From Acidobacterium sp. (lineage in GTDB: Bacteria > Acidobacteriota > Terriglobia > Terriglobales > Acidobacteriaceae), in the NCBI GenBank assembly GCA_003131625.1, contig PKVY01000081.1, forward strand, positions 186,053-224,658: 38,606 nucleotides of DNA, read 5' to 3'. Below are positions 12,193 to 21,122 of this stretch, in pieces. A program made the position numbers and the translations under genes. Each line of letters starts with the position of its first letter. The stretch's first letter is position 1. The notes beneath the pieces were generated by a model that ran no database searches, was not told where the DNA came from, and saw nothing but the letters and a program-made list of their open reading frames with translations.

Positions 12193-14652
12193 ATGCCCCA
12201 GTTCTGCGATGTCGCCCTGCCGGTCCCGCTGGACCGCATCTTTACTTATGCGCTGGGCGAATCACATCCCTTCGTAGGCGTGCGCGTGCTCGTGCCGTTT
12301 CGCAATGAAAAGCTGGCCGGGGTTGTGGTGCGCGTCCACGACGAACCGCCGCCGGTCGAAGCCAAATCGCTGCTCACCGTCCTCGACGAGGAGCCGGTCC
12401 TTTCTCAACAGCTGATGGAGCTGGGACAGTGGATCGCGCAGTATTACCTCGCCCCCATCGGCGAAGTTCTGCGCTCCATGCTGCCCCTCATGAGCGAGGT
12501 TCGCCGCCAGGTCTTGTTCCGCATCACCGCTGTGGGGCGGCAAGCGTTGTCAGCGGGCGCGGAACGGGGTTCGTCGCGGCGCTCGCGCCTCTCGCCGGCG
12601 GAGCAGGACCAGGAATACGCGGTCCTCAACGCTCTCGAATCCGGCGAAGCGATGCGCGCGGCGCGCCTGCGTTCGGCCACCGGTGCGTCCCTGCGCCTGC
12701 TCCAGGGAATGCTGCGCAAAAAATGGATCGCGCGCGAAACCGCAGCCGAGTCCCGCGATGCGCGGCGCACCGTGCGCTACGCCGTCCTTATCGACGACGT
12801 GCGCCTTCCGAAGCTCAACGACAATCAGCAGGCCATTTTGGCCGAACTAGCCGCTGCCGCCGGCGAACTTCCCGTCGCGGAGCTGCGCCGTCTCGAAGTC
12901 CCCGTCTCGACGCTCGCCACGCTGGTGAAACGCGAGCTGGTCCGCATCGAAGAGCGCCCCGCGGATTTCCACCTCACCCACCCGCACGCCTTCGCAACTC
13001 CGGACCACGAGCTGAACAGTGCGCAGAACGAGGCCCTCAGGACCATCACCGATGCGGTGGAGGCAAGTGAGTTTCGCCCGCTGCTGCTGCAGGGGGTCAC
13101 CGGATCGGGCAAGACCGCCGTCTACCTCGCGGCGATGCGCCGCACCCTCGACGCGAGCCGCACCGCGATCTTGCTTGTTCCGGAAATCGGTCTGACCCCG
13201 GCGATGGCTGCGCAACTGCACCACGCTTTTGGATCGGAAGTCGCGCTGCTCCACTCTGCGCTCACCCCCGAAGAACGCGGAGAGCAGTGGCATCGCATCC
13301 GCAAAGGCGAAGCCCGCGTTGTGGTGGGCACACGCTCCGCAATTTTTGCGCCGGTCGAGAAGCTCGGCCTGGTCGTCGTCGACGAAGAACAGGACTCCAG
13401 CTACAAGCAGGAATCGATGCCGCGCTATCACGCCCGCGACGTCGCGGTGATGCGGGCCAAGCTGGCCGGAGCCGCGGTCGTGCTCGGCTCCGCGACCCCT
13501 TCCCTTGAAACCTGGCACAACGCCACCACCGGCAAGTACCAGCGCATCGAGATTCGGGAACGGGTGAAAGATCGTCCGCTGCCCGAAGTCCGTCTCGTCG
13601 ATATGCGCCAGGAGTTCCAGGAGACCGGCCAGGAGCATCTGTTCTCGCGGGCGCTGATCGAACAAACAAAGGAAACGCTGGAGCGCGGCGAACAGGCGAT
13701 GATCCTGCTCAACCGTCGCGGCTACTCCTTCGTCGTCATCTGCCGCGCCTGTGGCGTCAAGCTCGAATGCGAAAACTGCTCCATCGCGCTCACCTACCAC
13801 AAGGCCGTTCCCGGCGATGGCCAGGCCGCGGGGCAGCGACTGGAATGTCACTACTGCGGTTACAAAAAGACTGTCCCGCGGCGCTGCCCCTCGTGCGAGA
13901 GCGAATATCTGTATTTTCTGGGCGCGGGATCACAGCAAGGCGAAGAGCGCCTGCAGGAAATCTTCCCCGGCGCGCGCATCGGCCGCATGGATCGCGACAC
14001 CGTCCGCGGCCGCGGCGACATGGAGCGCCTGCTGGTCCGCCTGCATACGGGCGAGATCAACTTGCTGGTTGGCACGCAGATGATAGCCAAAGGGCACGAT
14101 GTGCACGGCGTCACTCTGGTCGGCGTTGTCGGCTGCGATTACGCACTCGGCCTGCCCGATTTTCGCGCCGCCGAGCGCGTCTTCCAGCTCCTCATCCAGG
14201 TTTCCGGACGCGCCGGACGCGGCGAATTGCCCGGCCAGGTCTTCGTGCAGACGTACCACCCCGAGCATTACGCGATTCAGTACGCCGCCGCGCATGATTT
14301 CGCCGGCTTCGTGGAGCGCGAACTGCGCTTTCGCCGCGCCATGCACTACCCTCCTTACGCCGCGCTCGCCAATGTCCTGCTGCAGAGCCAGCGTCTGGAA
14401 GAAGCGGCGGGATGGGCGACAGCTCTGGGCCGCTGGTGCGGGCAAACCACGCTCCGGCACGTCCGCGTCCTCGGACCCGCGACCGCGCCCATTGCAAAAA
14501 TCAAGCGCACGTATCGTTTCCACCTTGTTATGAAAGGGGAATCCCGCCGCGCGCTGCAGCACGCGCTGCGGGCGCTGCTCGCTCATGCTGAAGGAGCCGG
14601 AATTCCTCGCGCCAATCTCATCATCGATGTCGACCCCGTCAGCCTGATGTAG
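12193..14652 (+). CDS. priA: Primosomal protein N', replication restart helicase
   Basis: An 819-residue PriA. The N-terminal 3'-DNA-binding region starts CDVALPVPLDRIFTYALGE. The helicase core has Walker A GVTGSGKTAVYL (about 301-312), the acidic motif VVVDEEQDSSYKQ (Asp397) and GSATPSLET. Two zinc sites follow, CRACGVKLECENC (from Cys517) and CHYCGYKKTVPRRCPSC. The C-terminal half has GTQMIAKGHDVHGVTLVGVV and QVSGRAGRGELPGQVFVQTY. PriA reloads the replisome at stalled forks. Start ATG 12193 is preferred over GTG 12145 because the family begins here; neither has a clear ribosome site. Follows the glycosylase after about 185 nt that hold the candidate minus-strand sRNA. Confidence 0.95.
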   Translation: MPQFCDVALPVPLDRIFTYALGESHPFVGVRVLVPFRNEKLAGVVVRVHDEPPPVEAKSLLTVLDEEPVLSQQLMELGQWIAQYYLAPIGEVLRSMLPLMSEVRRQVLFRITAVGRQALSAGAERGSSRRSRLSPAEQDQEYAVLNALESGEAMRAARLRSATGASLRLLQGMLRKKWIARETAAESRDARRTVRYAVLIDDVRLPKLNDNQQAILAELAAAAGELPVAELRRLEVPVSTLATLVKRELVRIEERPADFHLTHPHAFATPDHELNSAQNEALRTITDAVEASEFRPLLLQGVTGSGKTAVYLAAMRRTLDASRTAILLVPEIGLTPAMAAQLHHAFGSEVALLHSALTPEERGEQWHRIRKGEARVVVGTRSAIFAPVEKLGLVVVDEEQDSSYKQESMPRYHARDVAVMRAKLAGAAVVLGSATPSLETWHNATTGKYQRIEIRERVKDRPLPEVRLVDMRQEFQETGQEHLFSRALIEQTKETLERGEQAMILLNRRGYSFVVICRACGVKLECENCSIALTYHKAVPGDGQAAGQRLECHYCGYKKTVPRRCPSCESEYLYFLGAGSQQGEERLQEIFPGARIGRMDRDTVRGRGDMERLLVRLHTGEINLLVGTQMIAKGHDVHGVTLVGVVGCDYALGLPDFRAAERVFQLLIQVSGRAGRGELPGQVFVQTYHPEHYAIQYAAAHDFAGFVERELRFRRAMHYPPYAALANVLLQSQRLEEAAGWATALGRWCGQTTLRHVRVLGPATAPIAKIKRTYRFHLVMKGESRRALQHALRALLAHAEGAGIPRANLIIDVDPVSLM

Positions 14653-14681
14653 CGGTTTAGTTTTGGAGGTTTTCGCCTAGC

Positions 14682-15572
14682 ATGGAATATCTCGACGAAG
14701 AAAAAGTCCGATCGCTGCTCACCTATGAAGCCCTCATTCCCGCCGTCGAGCATGCCCTCATCAGTCTCTCGCTGGGCAAAACGCAGCAGCCCGTGCGCAC
14801 CATCCTGCGCATCGCCGAACAGGAAGGTTTCTTTGCGCTGATGCCGGCGATCGAAGGCGACCTGATGGGCGTGAAGCTCGTCACCGTCTACGAGCGCAAC
14901 GTCAGCCTGCCCACGCACCAGGCGGTGATCCAGCTGTTGTCGGCGAAAACCGGCGAGCCGCTCATTGCTATGGATGGTCGGCTCATCACCGAAATGCGCA
15001 CTGCCGCTGTATCCGCCATCGCGACCCGTCTGTTTGCTCCCAGCAATACTCGAACTCTCGCCATCCTGGGCAGCGGGGTTCAGGCCCGCTCGCATTTGCG
15101 TGCGCTGCGGCTCGTCCGGAACTTTTCCGAGGTGCGCGTCTGGAGTCGCACGCTGGAACACGCCCGCGCCTTCGCCTCCGAATTTGGCGTTACCTCCGTC
15201 GAAACCGCCGAAGCCGCAGTCCGCGGCGCTGACGTCGTCCTCGGCGTCGCCAGCACCCGTGAGCCGCTGTTCCGCGGCGAGTGGCTCGGTCCCAATACGT
15301 TCGTTTGCGCCGTCGCCGTCGTCACCCCGGATCGCCGCGAGCTCGACGACACCGCGATGAACGCCTCCATCGTTGTTGAGTCACGGGAAGCCGCCCTCCG
15401 CGAGTCCGGCGACATCCTCGGTTCCAGGCAGCCCGTCTACGCGGAAATCGGCGAGATCCTCGCAGAAAAACGCGCCCTCCCGGCGGGCCGCGTGGTCTTC
15501 AAATCCCTGGGGGTCGCGGCCTGCGATCTGGCTGCCGCCGGGGCTGTCTGGAGAAACTACCAACCCGCGTAA
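14682..15572 (+). CDS. Ornithine cyclodeaminase / mu-crystallin family protein
   Basis: A 296-residue NAD(P)-dependent enzyme. The family core is clear: the substrate-binding Arg/Lys region (FFALMPAIEGDLMGVKLVTVYERN, residues about 46-70), DGRLITEMRTAAVSAIATRLFA, and a Rossmann fold ILGSGVQARSHLRALRLV (about 128-145) with VWSRT after the second strand. Members are ornithine cyclodeaminase, delta-1-pyrroline-2-carboxylate or ketimine reductase, alanine dehydrogenase and siderophore amino-acid synthases; sequence alone does not choose between them. TTGGAGG precedes the ATG by about 12 nt. It follows priA at 29 nt and may share its transcript. Confidence 0.85.
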   Translation: MEYLDEEKVRSLLTYEALIPAVEHALISLSLGKTQQPVRTILRIAEQEGFFALMPAIEGDLMGVKLVTVYERNVSLPTHQAVIQLLSAKTGEPLIAMDGRLITEMRTAAVSAIATRLFAPSNTRTLAILGSGVQARSHLRALRLVRNFSEVRVWSRTLEHARAFASEFGVTSVETAEAAVRGADVVLGVASTREPLFRGEWLGPNTFVCAVAVVTPDRRELDDTAMNASIVVESREAALRESGDILGSRQPVYAEIGEILAEKRALPAGRVVFKSLGVAACDLAAAGAVWRNYQPA

Positions 15573-15669
15573 ATCCTTAAAACGAAAGTAACTAAGCCCC
15601 ACGTCCGCATCCGCTCTCTACCCTAAAAATGCTAGAGACGCCTGCAACTTTGAGGCGCATTCTTGTAAT

Positions 15670-15689
15670 CGGCACCCTCAGGAGTGCCG
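15670..15689 (+). promoter_or_regulatory. Hairpin that could mask the ribosome site of the GGDEF gene
   Basis: CGGCAC (15670-15675) pairs with GTGCCG (15684-15689) around the 8-nt loop CCTCAGGA. The Shine-Dalgarno AGGAG (15680-15684) lies in the loop and first stem base, 9 nt before the TTG start of the diguanylate cyclase. The combination of a weak start codon and a structured ribosome site suggests low or controlled translation. Confidence 0.35.
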
Positions 15690-15693
15690 TAGG

Positions 15694-18111
15694 TTGCGGA
15701 AGTTCCGTTTATCCTCGCTGGCCCTTCTTCTGCTCGTTCTGTGCTTCGGGAAAGCTCTCCTCGGACAAACGAACCCGCTCCCGGGCCACGCAGGCCAGGG
15801 CCTATCTCCCGGAGTCTCCCCGCACCTCCTCACCACCGTTGCGCAGGTTCACGCCCTCTCGGCCACCGATGCAGCGAAGGGCTTCCCCGTCGAGCTCCAC
15901 GCCATCGTCACGTACTACGAGCCGACGGAGGGCCAGGTCTTCGTTCAGGACCCCACGGGAGGGGTCTACATCGCCTCGCCGGCGAACCCTCCGGTTCTCA
16001 AAGCGGGCGATGCGGTTGTGATCCGCGGTACGACCAAGCCCAGCTTTTCGACCAACGTCACAGCCAGCGAGATGCGGTTTGAACACCCCGCGCAATTCCC
16101 GGAGCCGCTCCCCGTCACCTGGCGGGAAATACAGCAGAAAAGCAATGATTGCCGCTACGTCAGCATCGTGGGCATGGTGCGATCCGCCACGCTCCAGGTA
16201 GCGATTGGGCAGTACAGTTTGGGCGGCGTTCTGCAGCGAGGTAAGTCTCTTCGCAATGGGGCACAGGTCTCGTCCACCGAAGGCCAGAGACAGCCCTATT
16301 TGCTGATCGATCTGGAGACGCAGGGCGGATTGCTCCGCGTGCACATGGAGGATATCCATGGGATCGATCCGATTCGATTGCTGGATTCGGAAGTTCGGTT
16401 CTCAGGAGTCGCTGGAGGGGTCTTCGATGGGAAATTCCAGCAAATCGGAGAACAGTTGTGGGTGAGCAGCACGCAGCACATGACCGTGCTGGAACCTCCG
16501 GCCAGCGATCCGACGAAGTTGCCCCTGACCGCGATCAACGGGATCATGGCGGGTTATTACGCCCAGGACGAGAGCCAGCGTGTGCATGTGCGCGGCAGTT
16601 TGACGCTTTACCAGCCAGGTCTGCAAATGGTGCTCGAGACACCGGACCGCCAGGCCGTCCTGGTGAACTCGTGGGAGCAGTCTCCGCTGCACATGGGGCA
16701 GGTCGTCGACGTCGTCGGTTTCCCCGACCCTCATCAGTATTCCGAGGTGCTCACCGACGGCAGCGTATTGCCGACTTCCGATACGCGCATCATTCAGCCC
16801 ATTCCGGTTCTCTGGAGCGATGCCCTGGCCGGTCGTTACCCCTTCGAACTGGTCTCCATGGAGGGCAAACTGGCGGCCGAGGTGCACGAGCCCCATCAGG
16901 ACACGCTGGTGATTCAGGCCGGCCCGCACGTTTTCTCGGCGATTCTGCCTCGCACCGTCTGGAATCAGGAGGCCGATGAGGCCGTTCTTCCCGACTATCG
17001 CCCGGGCAGCACGGTGCGGGTTACAGGAATCTGCTTTGTGCACGCCGGTGGTCCATGGAATACGGAGCGATGGTTCGATGTGCAGCTGCGCTCGCCCCAG
17101 GACGTCGCGGTGCTGGTTGCCCCGCCGTGGTGGACCGTGCGCCGCCTGCTGTATGTGAGCGCCGCCCTGCTGTTGCTGATGCTGACCGCGTTGATCTGGG
17201 CGGTGATCCTGCAGCGCAAGGTCCGCAAGCAGACGGAGCAGATTCGCCTCACCATGGAATCCGAAGCGGCTCGCGAACGGCGCATTGCGTTCCTCGAGAA
17301 GGAACGCGGCCGGGTGCTGGAAGCCATCAACAGCATGCTCAACCTTGACGAAGTGCTGCTGATGATTCTCCGCCTGATCAGTACGCAGCTGGAGGAGCGC
17401 TCCTGCTGGTGCGAGCTGGCCAATGGCACCGTGGTCGGCGAAGCGGGCTCTCCGCAGGACTTTGATCGCGCGGTGCGGCGCGGAATCTACTCAGGCGCCG
17501 GGGAGCGCCTGGGATCGCTGGTGGTTTCCGGAGTCGAGGCTTATGAGGAGCAGGCGGGCGAAGCGCTGGAAATGGGCGCGAGTCTCGCCGCCCTGGCCAT
17601 CGACAATCGCCGCCTCTACGAGACGCTGATCCATCGCTCGCAGTACGACCAGCTCACCAACGCCGCTAACCGCTTTCTCCTCGAAAGCCGCCTGGACGAG
17701 GCTCTGGCCCACGCCCGCCGCAGTCAAACCCATTTCGCCCTGGTCTACATCGATCTCGATCAGTTCAAGCAGGTGAACGATTTCTACGGGCACCGGGTGG
17801 GCGACCTTTACCTGCAGCAGGTGGCCGAGCGCTTCTCAGAGAAGCTGCGCGGCATGGATACCCTGGCGCGCGTGGGCGGGGACGAGTTCATCGCCCTCAT
17901 TCCCGTGGTGCGCAGCCGGAACGAACTCGAAGAGATCACGCAGCGCCTGACGCGCTGCTTCGACTCACCCTTCCGGATTGACTCGCATTCCGTCCGCGGA
18001 TCGGCCAGCATTGGCTATGCGATTTATCCGGAGGACGGGATCACCAAGGACGAGCTGAAGCGCGTGGCCGACAGCGCGATGTACGCGCACAAACCGCACG
18101 TCGCGGTCTGA
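15694..18111 (+). CDS. Membrane-bound diguanylate cyclase with periplasmic sensor region
   Basis: An 805-residue GGDEF protein that would make cyclic di-GMP. Order: signal peptide (RKFRLSSLALLLLVLCFGKALLG), a large periplasmic region to about residue 475 with two similar beta-rich modules (FPVELHAIVTYYEP...VFVQDPTGGVYI and VHVRGSLTLYQPGLQMVLETPDRQAVLV), one transmembrane helix (about 482-505), a coiled helix (RKVRKQTEQIRLTMESEAARERR), a GAF-like segment (about 545-645), then the cyclase. The active-site motif is intact, GGDEF at about 728-732. RGMD five residues before it is a complete product-inhibition I-site. Start TTG 15694 has AGGAG 9 nt upstream. No EAL domain. The sensed ligand is unknown. 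Confidence 0.9.
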   Translation: MRKFRLSSLALLLLVLCFGKALLGQTNPLPGHAGQGLSPGVSPHLLTTVAQVHALSATDAAKGFPVELHAIVTYYEPTEGQVFVQDPTGGVYIASPANPPVLKAGDAVVIRGTTKPSFSTNVTASEMRFEHPAQFPEPLPVTWREIQQKSNDCRYVSIVGMVRSATLQVAIGQYSLGGVLQRGKSLRNGAQVSSTEGQRQPYLLIDLETQGGLLRVHMEDIHGIDPIRLLDSEVRFSGVAGGVFDGKFQQIGEQLWVSSTQHMTVLEPPASDPTKLPLTAINGIMAGYYAQDESQRVHVRGSLTLYQPGLQMVLETPDRQAVLVNSWEQSPLHMGQVVDVVGFPDPHQYSEVLTDGSVLPTSDTRIIQPIPVLWSDALAGRYPFELVSMEGKLAAEVHEPHQDTLVIQAGPHVFSAILPRTVWNQEADEAVLPDYRPGSTVRVTGICFVHAGGPWNTERWFDVQLRSPQDVAVLVAPPWWTVRRLLYVSAALLLLMLTALIWAVILQRKVRKQTEQIRLTMESEAARERRIAFLEKERGRVLEAINSMLNLDEVLLMILRLISTQLEERSCWCELANGTVVGEAGSPQDFDRAVRRGIYSGAGERLGSLVVSGVEAYEEQAGEALEMGASLAALAIDNRRLYETLIHRSQYDQLTNAANRFLLESRLDEALAHARRSQTHFALVYIDLDQFKQVNDFYGHRVGDLYLQQVAERFSEKLRGMDTLARVGGDEFIALIPVVRSRNELEEITQRLTRCFDSPFRIDSHSVRGSASIGYAIYPEDGITKDELKRVADSAMYAHKPHVAV

Positions 18112-18123
18112 GGAATTCCGGAT

Positions 18124-19593
18124 CTACGGCCCGATTCGATTCAGCAACAACCCAGGCGCGCAGCCCAGCAGCACCACCAGGCCGGCGAGCACCCACAGCA
18201 CGAGCCTCGTCACCAGCGGTGTGTGGATCGGGCCCGCGTCCGCCGCGCCGTCCGCCACATACACCTGCTTGAGCACTCGCAGGTAGTAGTAGAGCGAAAC
18301 TGCGCTCATCGCCACCGCCAGCAGCACGAGCCACAGCAGGCCGAGATGCGGTTCGGCCTCCAGTGCCGCCGCGAAGATATAAAACTTGCCAAAGAACCCC
18401 GCCAGCGGTGGAATCCCCGCCAGTGACAGCAGAAAAATCAGCATGCACAGCGAGAGGCCCGGCGCCCGCCGATACAGCCCCGCGAGATCCGCGATCCTGT
18501 CGATCCCCGCGGACTCCAGAGCCCCCAGTAAACCGAATGCTCCCAGCGCGGCCAGCGCGTACGTGATCACGTAATAAAGCAGCGCGCTCGTTCCTCGCGG
18601 ACTGTGCGCGATCAGCCCCAGCAGCATGTAGCCCGCATGCCCGATCGCCGAGTACGCCAGCAAACGCCGCACGCTCGTTTGCGCAATTGCAGCAAAATTG
18701 CCCACCACCATCGAAAGCGCTGCGATCACGCATAGCACCGGAACCCATCCGGGCTCGTACCCGCGAAACGCCCCGCGCCCCACCGCCGACGCCAGCCCCA
18801 GCGTGACCACCTGCCCGAAAACAAAGAAGCTCGCCACTTTGGAGCTCGACGCGATGAATCCCGCGCTGACCGTCGGCGCTCCCTGGTACGCATCCGGCGC
18901 CCAAAGATGGAACGGCGCCGCGGCCACTTTGAATCCGAAACCAATCGTCACCATCACGATGGCCACCAGCAGCAGGGGATCGAGCACGGGCCCGCTCACC
19001 GCCGCCGCAATTCGCGGCAATTCGATCGATCCCGACAGCCCATACAGCAGGCTCAGTCCAAACAGCAGGAATCCCGCGGACATTCCGCCGAACAGGAAAT
19101 ACTTCAGCGCCGCCTCCGCCGACTGCCGGCTGTTCTTATCGAATCCCGTAAGGATGTAGAGCGACAGGCTCAGAAATTCCAGCGCGACAAAAATGAGCAA
19201 CAGGTTCTGCGTCGCGACGAGGAACAGCATCGCCACCGTCGCAAATAGAATCAGCGCAACGTATTCGCCGATATGGCCGATCACCCGGGTCGACGTCGAC
19301 AGCAACACGGTCAGAATGGTGAACGCCAGCAGCGCAATCTGAACCAGGCGCGTGAGCGGCGTCATCACGAACATGCCGTCCGGCAAACTGTACTGCGCAG
19401 CGGCCTGCGTCAGCCCGTACATGGCGACCAGGCATCCCACACACCCGATCAGCGCCGCCACTCCGAAGCGAATCTTCGTCGCAGACCGCCGCAACACCGT
19501 CAGATCCAGCGTCAGCGCCAGCAACCCCGCCACCATCACCGCAATCTCCGGCAGCGTAAAGCGCAGCAGGTCGGAATAGCTCACGACGCTCAT
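18124..19593 (-). CDS. nuoN: NADH-quinone oxidoreductase subunit N
   Basis: A 489-residue antiporter-like membrane subunit of complex I. The proton-channel residues are present: Glu in LLLIFVALEFLSLSLYIL, Lys in GFKVAAAPFHLWAPDAYQG (helix 7) and Lys in FIASSSKVASFF (helix 8). The distal part has RRLLAYSAIGHAGYMLLG and LLSLAGIPPLAGFFGKFYIF. It is the last gene of the operon. ATG 19593 overlaps the stop of the preceding nuoM (ATGA), so I prefer it to GTG 19599. It ends 12 nt from the convergent GGDEF gene, with no obvious terminator between. Confidence 0.94.
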   Translation of the reverse strand: MSVVSYSDLLRFTLPEIAVMVAGLLALTLDLTVLRRSATKIRFGVAALIGCVGCLVAMYGLTQAAAQYSLPDGMFVMTPLTRLVQIALLAFTILTVLLSTSTRVIGHIGEYVALILFATVAMLFLVATQNLLLIFVALEFLSLSLYILTGFDKNSRQSAEAALKYFLFGGMSAGFLLFGLSLLYGLSGSIELPRIAAAVSGPVLDPLLLVAIVMVTIGFGFKVAAAPFHLWAPDAYQGAPTVSAGFIASSSKVASFFVFGQVVTLGLASAVGRGAFRGYEPGWVPVLCVIAALSMVVGNFAAIAQTSVRRLLAYSAIGHAGYMLLGLIAHSPRGTSALLYYVITYALAALGAFGLLGALESAGIDRIADLAGLYRRAPGLSLCMLIFLLSLAGIPPLAGFFGKFYIFAAALEAEPHLGLLWLVLLAVAMSAVSLYYYLRVLKQVYVADGAADAGPIHTPLVTRLVLWVLAGLVVLLGCAPGLLLNRIGP

Positions 19594-21122
19594 CGCCACG
19601 CTCCTCTGCGCAGACCCTCGAAGAGGGGGGAATTCAAACTGGGCAGGATCAGATCCGTCAGAATCCGCGGATAGAGCCCCACCACAAGCGTGGCGGCCAG
19701 CAGCAACAGCGCACCCAGCTTCTCAGGCAGCGTGATTGGCGGCAGCACATGTTCCGCCGCGCCCGGCGTCGGGTCGCCAAAAAACGCTTTCGTCAGCGCA
19801 CGCCATGTGAACGCGATCCCGACCAAAATCCCCACGCCGGCGACCACGATCATCCACGTAAACGCCTGCCACGTCCCGATCAGGATCTGGAACTCCGCAA
19901 CGAATCCGCTGAATCCGGGCAGTCCAATCGACGCCATGCCCGCCAGGATGAACGTCACCGCCGCAAACGGAATCGCATGCGCCAGCCGCATCGGTCCCAG
20001 CGCGTTCAGGTCGCGCGTGTGCGTGCGGTCGTAGACCATGCGCCCCACCACCGCGAACAGCAGCCCCGCGATCACACCATGCGAGAACATCTGCAGTACC
20101 GCGCCGTCGAGTCCGATCTGCGTCAGCGTCATCAGCCCCAGCAGCACAAACCCCATGTGGCTCACGCTCGAATAGCCGATGACGAACTTGAAGTCGCGCT
20201 GCACCAGCGCCACGCTCGCCCCGTAGACAATGCCGATCAGGGCCAGCATCGCAAACACATCGCGCCACGATCCAAACCCCAGCACGTGGAATCCCCATGG
20301 ATCCATCCCGGCAGGGAAGAGCATCATCGCCACGCGCAGACAACCGTACGCGCCGAGCTTCATCACCACCCCGGCCAGCAGCATCGATGCCGCCGTCGGA
20401 GCGGCCGCGTGGCCGGTCGGTGCCCAGGTGTGGAATGGCCACAAGCCCGCCAGCACCCCAAACCCCACAAACACCAGGGGGAACATCGCCATCTGCAGGT
20501 GCGTTGAAAAGTGCGCGCCGGTCAGAGCGTCGAAGCTCATGCTGTGCCCGCCCGAGGCGACCCACGCCGCCACCATCCCGGCCAGCACCAGCGCGCTCCC
20601 CGCAAACGAGTACAGCGCCAGCTTCATCGCCGCGTATTCGCGCTGCGACCCCGCGTTCTCGCCCGTGGCATCGTGCGGCACCGATCCCCAAATCGCGATC
20701 AGGAAATACTTCGGAATAATCGCAATTTCGTAGAACACGAACAGCAGAAACAGATCGAAGCTGAGAAACACTCCGTACACGCCGCCGATCAGCACCAGAT
20801 AAAGCGCAAAAAACTCCTGCGTGCGCCGCTCGATATTCCACGAAAACAAAATTCCCGCCGTCGCCGCGATCCCCGTCAGCAGCACCAGCGTCAGGCTGAT
20901 CCCGTCCGCCGCCAGGTAATACGAAAGCCCGAGCTGCGGAACCCACGCGACGTGCGCGACCGTCAGCAACTCGCCCGGCTGCCAGTGCCGCAGCGTGGCC
21001 AGCCCAATCCCCAGGCCAATAAGCGCCGCCAGCAGCGCCACCCAGCGCGCAAGACTTTTCGACGGGCTCAGCCGCGCGGCCAGCGCGCCCAGGAACGAAG
21101 CGTAAATCGTCCACGCCAGCAT
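19590..21122 (-). CDS. nuoM: NADH-quinone oxidoreductase subunit M, second copy
   Basis: A 510-residue antiporter-like subunit and the second NuoM of the operon. The helix 5 glutamate is present (Glu132 in FYEIAIIPKYF), as is the helix 8 lysine (Lys255 in VVMKLGAYGCLRV). Helix 7 reads FGVLAGLWPFHTWAPTGH (221-238), where the usual lysine position is Leu224. The distal part is standard (KFVIGYSSVSHMGFVLLG; LQMFSHGVIAGLLF; GLPGFSGFVAEFQI). Start ATG 21122 overlaps the stop of the first nuoM by one base (TGATG); an open frame continues upstream to 21560 but encodes nothing NuoM-like. Its position between NuoM1 and NuoN matches the extra subunit of so-called 2M complexes. Confidence 0.92.
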   Translation of the reverse strand: MLAWTIYASFLGALAARLSPSKSLARWVALLAALIGLGIGLATLRHWQPGELLTVAHVAWVPQLGLSYYLAADGISLTLVLLTGIAATAGILFSWNIERRTQEFFALYLVLIGGVYGVFLSFDLFLLFVFYEIAIIPKYFLIAIWGSVPHDATGENAGSQREYAAMKLALYSFAGSALVLAGMVAAWVASGGHSMSFDALTGAHFSTHLQMAMFPLVFVGFGVLAGLWPFHTWAPTGHAAAPTAASMLLAGVVMKLGAYGCLRVAMMLFPAGMDPWGFHVLGFGSWRDVFAMLALIGIVYGASVALVQRDFKFVIGYSSVSHMGFVLLGLMTLTQIGLDGAVLQMFSHGVIAGLLFAVVGRMVYDRTHTRDLNALGPMRLAHAIPFAAVTFILAGMASIGLPGFSGFVAEFQILIGTWQAFTWMIVVAGVGILVGIAFTWRALTKAFFGDPTPGAAEHVLPPITLPEKLGALLLLAATLVVGLYPRILTDLILPSLNSPLFEGLRRGAWR

